A DNA stretch of 64,000 nucleotides from Paramecium tetraurelia (GCF_000165425.1 NW_001799078.1:1-64000); one strand, 5' to 3'; positions 32,945 through 46,952 are shown, counted from the stretch's first letter. A program made the numbers and translations. Notes: a model not told the origin generated them from the letters alone.

Positions 32945-35900
32945 ATGAAATTCGTTTTATTGTTATTGTATAGCGTTTCTTTTTAAGGTATCCTGGGTGA
33001 AACTGTTCAAATGAAGGATAAATGTCAATGCAGCCATATATAATTAATAGAGGAATGTATCATAGATTGCGAATGGGATTATGATACAAAGAAGTGTAAG
33101 GATCCAAATCCTTCATTAATAAGAACACACTATTGTTCAAACTTACGAGACACTTGTAATAAAACTCAAGGTTGTGGCAATTATAATGGTGTGTGTGTTC
33201 CATTCACAGGATGCAGTGCAATAAAAAGAAATACTAATTATGAATGTCAAAGGTATTCAGAACTTTGCATAACTGATGGTTACAAATGTGTAGAGAAGAG
33301 CGTTTGTGCAGATTACAAAACTAGATACTCCTGTCGCAATAATTATATTAATTACGAATGGTCTGGGTTTTGTTATTGGGACAAAAAGGAATGTAGGAAT
33401 GCCTAGAGTTGCCATGAATTATCATCTAGTTTAAAGAATGATGCAGAATGCAGAGGGCAATTGAGTTGGTGTACATATAAAAAAGGAGGAGGTTGTGAAG
33501 ATTCAGGAGAATAATGCAAAGATCAAAAATTCTAATAGCAATGTGTGACTAATAAAAGGAGGAATGTTAAATGTTTTTGGGATGGATTAGCATGCTATGA
33601 TTATTCTTGTAAGTACATTAAAGGCGATTGTATAAAAAATGGATGTTCAATCGATAAGGATTCATATTGTATGGACAGATTAGAATGCGAAGAATACACT
33701 ATTTAGAAATCATGCACTTACAATAAATCAAATATTTAATGTATGTGGGAAGCCAATCAATGTAGAATTAAATCCTGCGAAAATGCTAATGCAAATAGAC
33801 AAACTAATTAATCATGTTAGGAAATTGATTCAATCTGTATTACCAAGTTTGGAGGAGGATGCAAGAAGAATGGGGAATGTGGAGAGGCCAATAGTAAACA
33901 GGGATGCTAGTAGAATACCAGAGGAGATGAATGCTATTGGAATGGGTATTTGTGTGTAATAAAATAATGTCAATGGGCACCTGCTGCTTATTATAAGGAA
34001 AAGGATATATGTAAGGATTTCTAATCAAATTGTGTGTATGGTAAAGATATGTGCATTGAAGATGGGTGTTATGCGTAATTAACTCGAGATAAATGTAATG
34101 AGAATAAGAAATGCAAATGGATGGGTTAGTGTGACATAAAAACTTGTGAGACTGCTGGAGCAAATGTAACTTACACTTCCCATTAAGATTGTCAAAATTA
34201 TCTATCGAATTGCACTTTGTCAGATTCAGGAATAGGATGCATGTTGATTAGATACTCTTGTGATCAATATACTAGATAGATTCAATGTTATCGTTCTATT
34301 TTGAGTAAATGTACTTGGCATAATAATTAATGTTTGGACAGTAAATGTGAGTATTATAATTATTCAACTCATGAAGATTGTAATTATGAGTTACAGAACT
34401 GCACTAGTGATGGATCATAATGTATATCACTGAAATCAAATTGCTCTTAATATACTCAAATGGAATCATGTAAGATTAACAAGTAAAATTATAAATGCTC
34501 TTGGAAGAATGACAAATGTGTTGATCTCACTTGTGATATGATTTCAAAAAGCGAGAATTATAGTACTCATTAAGATTGTTATACAGAATCACCAAATTGC
34601 ACTATTTTGGAAAGGATTACTGGATGTATTGAAACGCCCTCTGATTGTCGTTTGTTAAATTAATAGTAATGTTATGGAAAGAAGTGCATCTATTCAAATG
34701 GAGAGTGTCGAGAAAAGTAATGTAGTGATTACAAAGGCGATATTACTTAAACGAATTGTGAAGCCTTTATTGAAGGTAAAAAGTGTATGAGGGGGCCTGG
34801 TTTGATTCCTTATAGTTGTGTTGATAAAGTTGCACAATGTGGAGATATCAAATAGTAGTATTAATGTGAGGATTTTCAAGATATTGATAATAATAAATGC
34901 AGATGGGACTATTCTTTCTGTATTAAATAGCAAGAGATTCTAAAACGCAAAGAATCTAACAATACTTGTATTAATGGTTCAACACCTTTTGATGACAACT
35001 TTTGTATTAGATAAAAGTCATGCACTGATCCAGGTATAGCCACAGTGGATTATACAGATGAAATATGTGAAAATTATTTGATATCTTGTCAAATGCAAAA
35101 TACCAAATTGTGCAAGACTAAAAATGTTGATCTTGATAGCAGTAATTGTGATTTTTACAAATCTAAAACAAATTGTACTTCGTAATCTCATTGCTATTGG
35201 GCGAATAGTTGTAAGGAAATAAAAAGCAGTTGTGATGCTTTGGAAACTAAAGAGGATTGTTAAGATAATAAAGATACTTCAGGGACATTCTGTATTTGGG
35301 ATGTTGATCATTCTTCATGTAAAAATATTTGTGATACATTGTCTTCCAAGAATCAATCATGTTCAACTCAGGATTCGAAATGTGTACTCAAAGGTGAAGA
35401 CATTACCAAGTGCATTAAAAAGAAGCAAAATTGTTCTAATTACGTAAAGTCAAAAGTGGAATGTGAAGATGATGACAGGTGTACATACAATTTAAATGAA
35501 CTCTGTGTTGAAAAGTAGTGCTCTGATCTTACAACTAGTGTGTTGCATGATGAATGCAATTCTTATAAATCAGAATGCACAATTGCTTATCCTGGAGGAT
35601 GCACCAATTTATTATCCAAATGTACTGATTATAAGACTCAATTATAGTGTGTAATTAATAATGAATCCAAACCTTGTTATTGGTCAGAATATAAAGGATG
35701 CGTTGATAAAAATTGTGCAGAGATTATTTATGATCCAACTGTAGGTGAAGAAAACTAGTACCTAACATTTTGTTATTTCGATAAAGAAGCGAAGAAATAT
35801 GGGGATTTAAAGGATTCTTGTACTAAATATTCCACTGAAAAATAATGTCAAAAATAACTCGATGGTTATGAGTGCATATGGCAAGAAGATAAATGTTAGA

Positions 35901-37927
35901 AGGCTACTTGTGAAAATATTAAAATAGTTGAGTACAATCATTAGGGATGTTATGATAAAAATATAAAATTAAAATGCACTGTGAATTTAACTAATGATAA
36001 ATGCATTGATTTGTTTTCAGACTGCAAACAATATTAAACAAAAGAATAATGTGTTATAACAACGCTTAATGAAAGTTGTGTTTGGGACTCAAGTTATTCA
36101 ACATGTAATTTCAAAACTTGTTAAGATAAATAAATAACTGTAGAAGATAAATGTTCTGATTATCTCTCAAGTTGTGTTGATAACATATCAAAATGCAGAA
36201 ACCTCATTTGCGAAGATTATGAATATGATAACGATGTGGATTGTAGAAATGCAGATAGTAAATGCACATCTAATGGTCGTTTTTGTGTATTGAGAGGAAC
36301 TTGTGATCAAAATTAGTATAAACAAGCTTGCAATATAGATGTCAACAATAAACAATGCAGTTGGAATTACAATAAGAATTAATGTAGTTTTGTCTCATGT
36401 CGAGATGCTCCAACTTCATTGACTCGTACCTAAGATTGTGAAACATACTTTCCAAATTAGAGTTGTGTCACTAAAATAGGAGGAGGGTGTCTTGTGGCAA
36501 CTAGTTGTTATGATTTAATTCAGTTTGATTGTGAACAAAATAAAACCTTAAAATGTATTTGGGAAAAGGATATATGTAGATTCAAGGAGTGTAAAGATTA
36601 TAAAAGTAGTTATGTTTTGGATTGTCAAAGCAAATCTTTAAATTGTACCTCTGATGGTGTCACATGTGTTGAAATGAAAAATTGTGCATAGTATTATTCT
36701 AAGTAAACGTGCAATTTTGGTACTGATGGAGTTTGCATTTATTTGGATGATCGTTGCCAGCCATATAAGAATTGTTAGTCAATTTATTACACCTCTCATT
36801 AATAATGTTATGATACTTTGCAAAATTAATGCACTTCAAATGGAACCTAATGCATACCTATAACCTTTTGTAATGAGTACAAAGATAAGATATCATGTGT
36901 AAAGGGAATTGATGGAGATTGTGGTTGGGAAAACTCGAAATGTGTAAAGTTTTCGTCCTGTGGTGATTATCATTTCAAAACTCACGAAGAGTGCAATTCG
37001 ATTAATTCAAGCTGCACAACTGACACAGTTAGTGCGTGTATTGAATTATTAGAATGTTCTAAATATGGACAAAAAAATTGTAGCCTTGATAAAAGTGGAG
37101 TAGTTATAAAAGATGGTTTAATCATCAAATAAAATTAATGTATATGGAAAGATTAAAAATGCACTTCTATTACATGTTAAGATATGTATGGAACTAATCA
37201 TTCAAGTTGTTACAGTTAAATGTCCACTTGCACTTCAGATGGTACAAAGTGTCTAGTTATGGAATCAGATTGCTCATCTTATTCCTAAAATATTTGTGAT
37301 TACGCATAAAGTAAAGAGGGTAAATGCGCTTACGTATCATCCAAGTGTTCCAAAGTAGATTGTTCAACTAAAACTTTAGAGAATTAATGCAAAGAAATAA
37401 AGCATTGTCAATTTATCAATGGATCCTGTCAATCTTACATTAAATGTTAAGAATACAAAACAGAAAAGGATTGTACTGTAGGTACTGATGGTCAATGTGT
37501 ATACAAGAACTCTTAATGTAGTTTAATCAATGATTGTACTGGTGCTAATTAACAAAAATTATGCCCAACCAAGACTTGTTATTGGAATGATTAAACCTCT
37601 ACTTGTCAGCCACACACTTGTACTACCTACGCCATTTAGAATTCTTGTGGATTGTTTTATAATTTTAAAAAGACTCAAATCACCTATTGCACTTACAATG
37701 AAGTGGATCGTGCATGTAAAGAGACAAGTCCAACCTCATTTAATCTTGTTGATTGCTACAAGAAATCACTCGGATATTTCTCAAACACCAATGAAACATG
37801 TTCGTCTTGCATTATTACTAAATCAAATGATACTGATCACAATACCACAAATCCTGGTAATAGCACAAGTTCTTACAATGCTGTTAATTTTGCCCTCATT
37901 ATAATCGTATTATTAATTGTCATTTGA
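32945..37927 (+). CDS. cysteine-periodic surface antigen (Paramecium immobilization-antigen family)
   Basis: A single intronless frame of 1660 codons. It has a signal peptide (MKFVLLLLYSVSFQGILG), then cysteine modules repeated throughout with spacings like C...W....C....C..Y....C and short NCT/TSDGxxC boxes, the Paramecium surface antigen (PSA) pattern. The C-terminus has a Ser/Thr/Asn-rich stretch and a final hydrophobic tail (NFALIIIVLLIVI), as expected for GPI anchoring. These antigens coat the cell and cilia and are expressed one at a time. Modules have diverged so no long tandem perfect repeats remain, unlike the central repeats of classical A/51 antigens. The length is shorter than classical i-antigens (more than 2000 aa), so it may be a minor or related family member. 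Confidence 0.92.
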
Positions 37928-37966
37928 AAATACATTGTCATCATCTATATATATTAATTATTATTT

Positions 37967-39347
37967 ATGTTTAAACATGCAGGCACCTCAGAAAACAAAG
38001 CATTGATCGAAGTCAACATCCATCAACTTAATATCAATATATCAGTTCCAAACTGCGAAGTTATGGTCGTGTTCCAAAGAGGAGACAGAAAAGCTCAAAC
38101 GCAACCAGTCTCATTGGTAAACAAATGTGCCAGAATCGAACAAATCCTCAAAATCCCTGCCACTCTCTATTATGATGTTAAGCAGAAGGAATACTAAAAG
38201 AAAATGGGCACCTTGATTGTCCTCGTCAAATATGAAAAGGGAATGAAGAATGCAGGTCAAATCGATATTGATTTCTCCTCGTACCTAAATTAAAAAAAGG
38301 GGAAAATCGATGAGATCTCACCCCTTTCTAAATGTCCTGACTCTAATGCCACCCTCTCATACACAATCAACTTCTTGAGTCAAGAATAGAGATCCAAAAC
38401 TCCTGAAGCCAACATCAATAATAGTATTCTAATCTCTAAATACAGTTAGGGAAGATCAATCCAAGGCTCAAATTACATAATTAGACTTGTAAAATAAGCA
38501 ATTGAAGGAGGACAATATTCGATTACAAGATGAAGTCGATTAATTGAAAGCCTAAAATAAATAATAATAGATCTACATTCAACAACTATAAAATTAACTC
38601 AAATAAGGTCAGGAGGTATTAATCAAATAGAATTCATCTAAACCCAATTATGAAACACCTACTGCACAACCAGAAGAATGCCAAAAATGCTATGAATTTC
38701 AATTAGAATTAGGTATGTATTTTCGTATTTATATCTAAGAGTTATTAAAAAAATAAAAATCCATTAAGTAGCTTCCTTGTGAGAAGTGCTCAAATTTAGA
38801 GTAGTAAATCGAATCACTCAAAAAGCAATATTCACAAGGGTCAAAGAAGGAGAGTTCTGATTAAAAAGTTGAATTGTTAAATGAAGCCAACACTCATTTA
38901 AAGGAGCAATTGTATGAGCTTGAATAATAAGCTGCCAAAATTAGAAAGGAAAACCAGGATCTAAAAAACAAACTCAATATTTAAAACCAATAATTAATAG
39001 ACTGCAGAGAGAGAATATAAGAATTAGAAAACAATGATGAAGATGATAAACGCATTGCAGAATACTAAAAATTAATAGAAAAATCAAATGATGATCTATT
39101 GGATATCTAATAAAAATTGTTTTCATTTTAAACTGAATGCGATTAGCTCTAAAGAGAAAAGAATGAATATGAGCAATAGCTTGAGATTTTGTCTAAAAAA
39201 TATGATACTCTAGGTAATACGTTATTAAATTATATAGAATTATAACTATTCTAATAAAAATAAAGATATGCTAACGCTATGCATGCATTCCTTAGTATAG
39301 GCGATACAAATGCAATTGAAGTACTTGAATAGTTTAGTGGAGATTGA
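37967..39347 (+). CDS. NT-C2 domain / coiled-coil protein
   Basis: 429 residues from four exons: introns 38445-38484 (40 nt), 38713-38739 (27 nt) and 39214-39237 (24 nt). The N-terminal ~150 residues fit an NT-type C2 domain (EEIG1/EHBP1 type): strands EVNIHQLNINISVPNCEVMV, a RGDRKAQT loop, CARIEQILKIPATLYYD and GTLIVLVKYEKG with GQIDIDFSSYLN. The rest is a long coiled coil with paired Cys (PEECQKCYEFQ; LPCEKCSN). NT-C2 coiled-coil proteins tether membranes or Rab-decorated vesicles to the cytoskeleton. It starts only 39 bp after the surface antigen stop. The first intron is long for this genome; without it the coil is out of frame. Confidence 0.8.
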
Positions 39348-39947
39348 ATTTTTATTCTTTTTTATTATTTTGTTCAAAATTATAAGGACAATAGGTTTAC
39401 TTACTTATTGTGTCTTTAAAAACTAAAACTAAAATTAAGATTAAGTTCTTAATTGATCTAATTTCCAAATTATAAATTAGACATCCATTAATATCAAAAA
39501 TAAACAGCTCTTATTTAATGAATAAGTCTCTAAAAGTAAATTTAATAATTATAATAATAATGAAGTAAAGTGTTTTTCAATTCATAAGGATTATTTGTAA
39601 ACGCTGTAGATTAGGAAAGTAAAATGTGATATTGAAATTAAATCGGGCATATTCTAAAGATGCAATATGATTTTAATAATATGTGTGTTGGTTTCTTTGA
39701 CAAAATGTTATGAAGATTTAATAATTATTAGTTCGTTTCTTCGAAATACAATTTGTTTCTTCCTTTGATTGTCTCATTATCTTTTTAGATTATCTATGTA
39801 GGCATCAATATTGAGCATAATATTTAGGAATTAATTATTTCTTGTTCTTACAAAGATTTAATTGGGTCCAATTTATTATAAATTTAAGGTTTTTTTGTTA
39901 TAATAAATAATCAAACATCTAATTTTTAATTATTTTATATCTCTCAT
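39348..39947. other. intergenic, about 600 bp
   Basis: A+T-rich spacer between two plus-strand genes. Short open stretches are interrupted by TGA and no introns rescue them. Nothing supported. Confidence 0.5.
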
Positions 39948-41599
39948 ATGATGATTCGTTCTCACTTTAGGAAGATGAAGATGAAATCTCAGATTATCAT
40001 TTTAGATGTCATAATATTGTTTATGGTGATTGTGGTGTGTTCTATTGGAATTTATGTTGAAGCCAAATTATTTTACGAAATTAGTTTAGAATCATCATAT
40101 ATCATGATGAATTCTACCGATATTAAGTAAGTTGATAGAATAGGAAGCTAAATTGAATCTTACTTAATCACTAAGCATAAAAGAAGTAACTAATTAATTA
40201 ATGAAGGCATTTAGCTTCTTGATAACATAGCTAATTTCTTATTTCACTTTGCTAATCGTTAGGATCAGTAAATCTACAATGGCATTTTAGACCTTTGCCT
40301 GACAGAAGAAGAGTAAAAAATTGCAATATATATTAAAAATACACCAAAGTTCTGCTATTAAACAAATGGTGTAGAGCTTGAAACAATGATGAAGAATGAC
40401 AACATTACGCTTTTGTATTATGGACTTAAGGAACTTGAGCACTATTCAATAATGTTCAATATATAAATACCCAATATATTACAGGTGGTTGACACAAGTT
40501 CAATAATATTTGATGCATTATATCCAATAGGATTGCTGGCTCCTAGTTACAACCCATAGCAGAGAAGTTGGTATTTGTAATTATAAATGCAGGTATTAAA
40601 ATCATATGGCTTAAATAAACAATACAAAAAATGAGTTCTTTTTTTTTACGAATGTATTTTAGAGTTTGTATGGATCATAAGAGTACAGTTTTTCGATTAC
40701 TCAATCATTGTTTAATAAAAAGAAGGAATTTTTTGCGATTTTAAAAACTGTATTGTTTATAACTGACCCAAATTTACATAACATTTAATTTAATGTTTTA
40801 TTAATAAATTAAGAAGGTTAAGTTATGGAGAATGGAATGGAGAATCGTACTAATAGAACAGGAATCTTATATGTGTATAATGAAACCATAACTGGTTTTA
40901 ATGTTACCGATTGGAAGGAAATTGAATTAAAATCGAATTAAAACGGATTAATCGAAGAGCAGAATTCCATGTTGATTCTCTATAACAAAGTATACAAATC
41001 CTTTGTCAATTTAAAGTGCAAAAAGTTTTAAAAAGAAAATTTTACATTAATTTTGTAAAAATATAAATAATTAAAATAGATTTACTAATTTGACTTCGTA
41101 ATACATTTTAAAACAGTAAATTCTGGATAGGTACAATGAATTTTTACTTTAATATGGGTATGCTGCTGTTGTAATTTGTTGTCTAGCAATTACACTATTC
41201 TGTTTGAGCTTAATTTTTATTAACGTAATCTGTAACCCAATTGTAAAATTAAGATAGAAAATCTCGTAACATGTATTGGAAATCGGGAACAATACAGATA
41301 AAATGATATTCAAGATGACAACAAAAAAAAAGAGAAAATAAGGTCTCGTCTTTAAATTAAATGAAATGTTTATGAATATTTCAGATGTTTTGAAATTAAA
41401 CTAAAATAAGAAGAGTGAGCAATGTAGACTTATTGAAAAGATGTAGTATAATAAAAAATGTAAAAAAGAATAGTGTTAGTTGAATTAACAAATTCAGTCT
41501 CTCAGTGACTCCTAATCAAATTATATTGAATTAAATGAATTTAATAAGGAAATTTTGAAACTTTTAATGAATGGTACTAATAATAATAGTCAATTATGA
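39948..41599 (+). CDS. two-TM protein with Cache-like extracellular region
   Basis: About 529 residues. A basic N-terminus (MMIRSHFRKMKMKSQ) precedes a TM helix (IIILDVIILFMVIVVCSIGIYV). A ~330-residue extracellular part follows, in which LLAPSYNPQQRSWYLQLQ matches the dCache signature Y.P..R.WY; several N-glycosylation sites (NVT, NET, NRT) lie further on. A second TM (YAAVVICCLAITLFCLSLIFI) leads to a short Lys/Gln-rich cytoplasmic tail with no kinase or cyclase domain. Introns: 40593-40635 (43 nt ending GAG; a 70-nt alternative ending at 40662 keeps the same frame) and 41098-41116 (19 nt). It is probably a ligand sensor working with a partner, or a decoy. Confidence 0.75.
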
Positions 41600-41671
41600 T
41601 AATTTTTATAGATAACAATATTTATAATGTATTAAACTTTATTATTTTATTGATTTTTATAAAATACATTA

Positions 41672-42907
41672 TCACTTAATATTAATAATTCTTTAAAGGT
41701 TTGATATTAACATGTTAGATTTGGGTTGTAAATCTCTTAATTGTCTTAATAACTATGATGAAGGGGAATATACATACTTGTGTGTTTTGAGCATTAATGT
41801 CTTGTTTCTAAACAATTATTTTATCACCATCTATTTTAGCATTAATATTTAATGTTCTAATGGCATTAACCAACCATGATTCAGTTTCTTCCTCATTGAG
41901 TTATAAATATGTTGAAAATTGCCTATTAAATTTATTGTTTATGTTACTTAATTTATATGCCATTGAAGATTTTGATGTAAGTTGAAAAGAAATACAGTTT
42001 GCATGCATTAATAATGAGAGCCTTTTTGGATTTGACAATGAAGTCCTACTCAATTTCTGTAGAAATATCTGAAATCATTTTGATTGCATTGTTGAACTAA
42101 AATTTAACAATGATTTCTTCAACATAATTGAGCAAATGAAATGGTTTGATTGATTTGTTGGCGTTGTTGCCAATGATTGCAAGACTTGTGTTTCCAATGA
42201 ATTGTTAATTGATGAGCAAGGCAACTGTGTAATAATACAATAAATAAGGGGCAATTGTGTGAACTACTTCCAAGAATTGTTCGCCTGAGAAGATTTCTAA
42301 GAAGGCATTAGTGTCATCGGATATAAAACAAACCAAAACTCCAGCATGCAAGAGATCTGCTCTTTGTTTGAAATTATATTTTATTTGATCCTCCTATTTA
42401 ATTAAGTCTTTGATTGCTTCAATACATACTGCTGCATTATTGGTGTTCTTGAAGAGTCCAATTAATTTGCAATTCTAATTAGATAAATGCATTTTTTACT
42501 AATCTAGCCCACAAGAATCCATTTCTCAAATGATTTAACTTCTCAGTTGCTTCCACGCATGGGTATAGGTTATCAACAATTTCTGTTGCCTTTTCGTATT
42601 CTCCTGAATCAAATAATATTATTAATGCTTGATAGGCTTCTTCAACGGTCCATAAATTTTCTTGAACGTAATCTACAAGTGCTCTTTATCTGAGTTTAAG
42701 TAATTCTGCAACTGAGGTCAGTTTCCCATTCAAATTGTCTTGTTGGATGATTTAATCAATTTTTTCTGAAGGTACACCTAATTTTCTTAACCTTTCGAAA
42801 AGTCTGGTGCCAAGGAGAGCCTCGGTTTCTTTAGAGGTTTGTAATTGCAAGAACTGCACAGATCCCAAGAAGACATGGGGATTAATGAATCTTAAGAAAT
42901 GGTCCAT
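41672..42907 (-). CDS. EIF3E: translation initiation factor eIF3 subunit e
   Basis: 386 residues after removing three 25-nt introns (42475-42499, 41923-41947, 41753-41777). It starts MDHFLRFINPHVFLGSVQFL, like eIF3e's N-terminal helix, and continues with the helical NGKLTSVAELLKLRQRALVDY. The PCI part is near residues 230-360: VEEIIVKFQFNNAIKMISDI, DFIVKSKKALIINACKLYFF, then the winged-helix segment NEEETESWLVNAIRTLNINAKID. It ends in a helix like eIF3e's (LRDLQPKSNMLISNLQR). This subunit is part of the eIF3 scaffold on 40S ribosomes. It is slightly shorter than animal eIF3e (~445 aa). A 61-codon ORF ends 8 bp upstream of its start. Confidence 0.9.
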
Positions 42908-42915
42908 ATATTAAA

Positions 42916-43101
42916 TCAAATAAAATATTTTGGGACTGAATAAATTCCAAAGTTGTGTTTTGGATTCACTTTTTTTTGAATGTGATTGAAGGGCTTCTCT
43001 TTTTGAATTTAGTAGGTAGGTCCACGCAAATCATGTAATTCGGCCATCGCCTTCTTCTTTTCTTTTGGAGTTAATTTCTGAAATTCTTCGAATTTTACCA
43101 T
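42916..43101 (-). CDS. 61-aa ORF immediately upstream of eIF3e
   Basis: A 61-residue frame starting MVKFEEFQKLTPKEKKKAMAE and ending YSVPKYFI. It is charged, Lys-rich and helix-prone, so coding-like. Its stop is 8 bp before the eIF3e ATG, and its start is only 15 bp from the divergent RPB6 start. Either it is a tiny gene with almost no promoter, an upstream ORF in the eIF3e leader, or part of a dicistronic message. No splice joins it to eIF3e in frame. Confidence 0.5.
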
Positions 43102-43116
43102 TATATATTTTTATTA

Positions 43117-43644
43117 ATGAGTAATTAGGATAGTGAGCCCGAAATCGATGACTCGGATTTGGAAGAAAATTCAAGGAGTCGATCATCTTATGGCAATCCC
43201 ATAGAAGACCAGGATGAAGAAATGGACACCTCTCAATCTAAAGGTAATGTTACTAATTCATACTCCCAAATAGGTTAGGAATCGGTCACTTCTGACTCAA
43301 GCGATGATGAAGACGAGAATCAAATAATACGAACTGGGGCTATGATCCAATAGAGCAAAGGGAGGAAAGTGTTGAAGAATGAAAGAATTACGCCTCCCTT
43401 TTTAACTAAATATGAGCGTGCCAGAGTTATAGGAACACGAGCTTTGCAAATCAGCAAGAACAGTCCCATTTACGTGGATCCAAGTATTCAAAGACATTGA
43501 CTTATTATAGAGGAAACAACCGACCCCATATAGGTGGCTTAATAAGAATTGAATGAGAACAAAATACCTTTCATAATTAGAAGGTATTTGCCAAATGGAA
43601 ATTTTGAAGACTGGGAACTTTAAGAGTTAGAACGCTTGGACTGA
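43117..43644 (+). CDS. RPB6: RNA polymerase subunit RPB6 (ABC23)
   Basis: A subunit shared by RNA polymerases I, II and III. 156 residues if introns 43244-43273 (30 nt, frame-neutral) and 43484-43510 (27 nt) are removed. The acidic N-terminal half (Asp/Glu/Ser-rich) is typical. The conserved core begins [20 protein letters not shown], continues [10 protein letters not shown], and after the second intron [20 protein letters not shown] with the near-invariant [13 protein letters not shown] and ELERLD end. The second intron contains an in-frame TGA, so splicing is obligatory. The length matches eukaryotic RPB6 (~150 aa). It is divergent from the small ORF and eIF3e; the annotated ATGs are 15 bp apart, so an internal start (MDTSQ) is conceivable. 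Confidence 0.95.
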
Positions 43645-43752
43645 CACATATTGTATAAATATATTTTTAGTCAAAGTGCATTATTTTACCATTTCCATAC
43701 ATGTTCACAAATTCTTTTTTAATTTCATATATATAATCTTATCGATAAATTT

Positions 43753-45663
43753 ATGTTAACTTTGGACAACTTCAATCAAACATCGCATAAACAACCCATT
43801 CTGAATAGGTATATATACCTAAAATATTCAAAGTCCGCGATCAATAGAAGCATGTTAAAGATGTGGAGTATTAACTGAAGAATTAATTAAAATAAGTATC
43901 AAGGAATTAAAGCAAAGAAATCCTGATTTAAGATTGAACAAACAAGGATGGAAGATTCTGTGGAGACATCATGAAATAAGGAGATAAGAGACATTGTAAT
44001 TATGTAGAGAAGAAAGAAAACAAATTATAATCTAAAATCAAGATGAACATTAAACTAATTTATAATATGATGATTATGCTATTTAAGTTTAAAATGAATT
44101 AGACTAAGTTGAAATTGAAAAAATTTAAGAAAGAACTAAAAGAGAAATATAGCAAATGCAACACTTTCAAAAATTGTAATAAGAAATTAATGAAAAGAGC
44201 TAACAAAAATAATTAAAGAAACAATAAAAAGAGTATTAGAGGTAATAGGAATTGCAATTACATAAAATGAAGTAGGAACAAGATAAAATAAGAAGAGATT
44301 AAGAAAAAAAACTAAAGGAATAATTAGAAGAATAAAGATAAAAATAAATTGCATTAGAATAATACCAAAAAGAATAAGAAAGAGCCTAATAGGAAATTAA
44401 AAAGCATTAAGAATTGCAAGAGGAACATAGAAGAAAAGAGGAACAACAAAAGTTGAAGCAATAATAATTCAGATAATAATTGCAGAATAAGGATTTATAA
44501 CATGAAATGGAATAATAATATAAGAAGGAGCTATTGCAATTCAAAGAAAAAGAAAGATAAGCAAAGTTACTTTAATAACAATAGGAAAGAGCATAAGCAT
44601 CTAAATTTGCTTAAGAAGAATTAGCTTAAAAGTTGCTTTAAGTTAAAGAATAATAACAATACAAATTGATGAAAATGTAGGAGGAGTTTTAAAATAAACA
44701 AATTTAAAGCGAACATTAAAGATAATTGTTTGAGTAGGCATAGCACTAGAAATTTATGGAAATCTAAAATAAGGTATTACTGTAAAAAGAGAAGATGTTA
44801 AAGTCAGCTGAAAAGTGTAAGTAGAAGTAAGAAATAAAATAAGAAATCAATATTTCAAAACAAAAATAGAAAAATGAGAGAATTAAATTACTTTAAGAGT
44901 AAAAACTTGTTGAGCATTAATAAAAATTAGAATAATAGGAAATTGAAGAAAAGTAGATTAAATAAAAAGTAGAAGAATTGTAAAATACAAATAAAGATTA
45001 AAGAGTTGAATTAAATCAGAAACTCATTTTAAAGGATTTCATGATTAAAGAAAAATAGCTAGAGAAAAAATAATTATTAGAGTAAATAAAACTATAAGGA
45101 AATTAGAAAATGAAAAATAAAAAGTTAGCTCTTGAAAAGTTATATTAAAAACAACTTATGGAAAGACAATTATTAAAAGCTTCTTATAATGAAAAATTGA
45201 AGTGGAATGAAAGTCTAAAAATATCACATTATCAAAATGAGTAGAATTGGAACCTAGATTTAAGACGTAAGAATTTATAATAGTCAAGCTTCAACCGGTT
45301 TATCAAAATCATCTTTTGATATCCCAAGGGTTTAATCAGCTTTAAATAAGAAAATGGAAAAGGAGGAGACAAGAGTGAATGAATTTTTGAAAAATCCTCA
45401 AAAAAGGCAAGAATTTCAAGAGCTTGAAGAAATATAGCATCAAGAGATGATTTAAGTACTGGACCAAGTTAATTAATTAGTTGATTGAATATGAATAAAA
45501 ATTAGAAGAAGAAAGAGAGAGAACAATGTTTTAGATAGAAAACTACCAAGAGTAAATGAGATTAGAGAAGATATTTGAAATTGAGAGAAAATAAGCCTAA
45601 AAGAATATCCGAAATTTATAAATAAAACATGATTATCAAATTGAAGAGCTACTATCTACTTGA
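43753..45663 (+). CDS. Gln/Lys/Glu-rich coiled-coil protein
   Basis: 609 residues from four exons (introns 43809-43833, 25 nt; 45298-45328, 31 nt; 45456-45480, 25 nt). A short N-terminus holds a CxxC (EACQRCGVL) and an RQGWKILWRHHEIRRQE-like basic segment. From about residue 100 to 600 it is an extremely regular coiled coil made largely of E, Q, K, R and L, with most Gln codons being TAA/TAG. In standard code this stretch would look like noise. The last intron removes an apparent TGA and extends the coil. No family can be assigned. The low complexity means database hits would be non-specific. Confidence 0.8.
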
Positions 45664-45902
45664 ACTATACTTTATAATAATATATAATATACTAAAATAA
45701 TTCAAAAAAACCTATTTTGAGATTTAATGTTTCAAATCTTCAAGATAAAGACTGTTAAGAAAATAAGCTTTTTAGGAATTAATTTCTACAATAGAAAAAT
45801 AATCATCTAATTAGGAATATTTAAAAAAGTAATTATTATTTTAATTAAGAAGAATGATTTTTTTGAACTATAAATGATATTAATTTTGTTAAAATAAAAA
45901 AA

Positions 45903-46952
<1,050 letters not shown>

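Noticed and set aside
33840-34163. 107-codon antisense frame in the surface antigen gene
   Set aside because: His/Tyr/Thr-rich mirror of the cysteine-rich coding strand; a shadow.
37530-37904. 124-codon frame overlapping the antigen C-terminus
   Set aside because: Another frame of the antigen gene; the antigen's own frame keeps the cysteine pattern to the stop.
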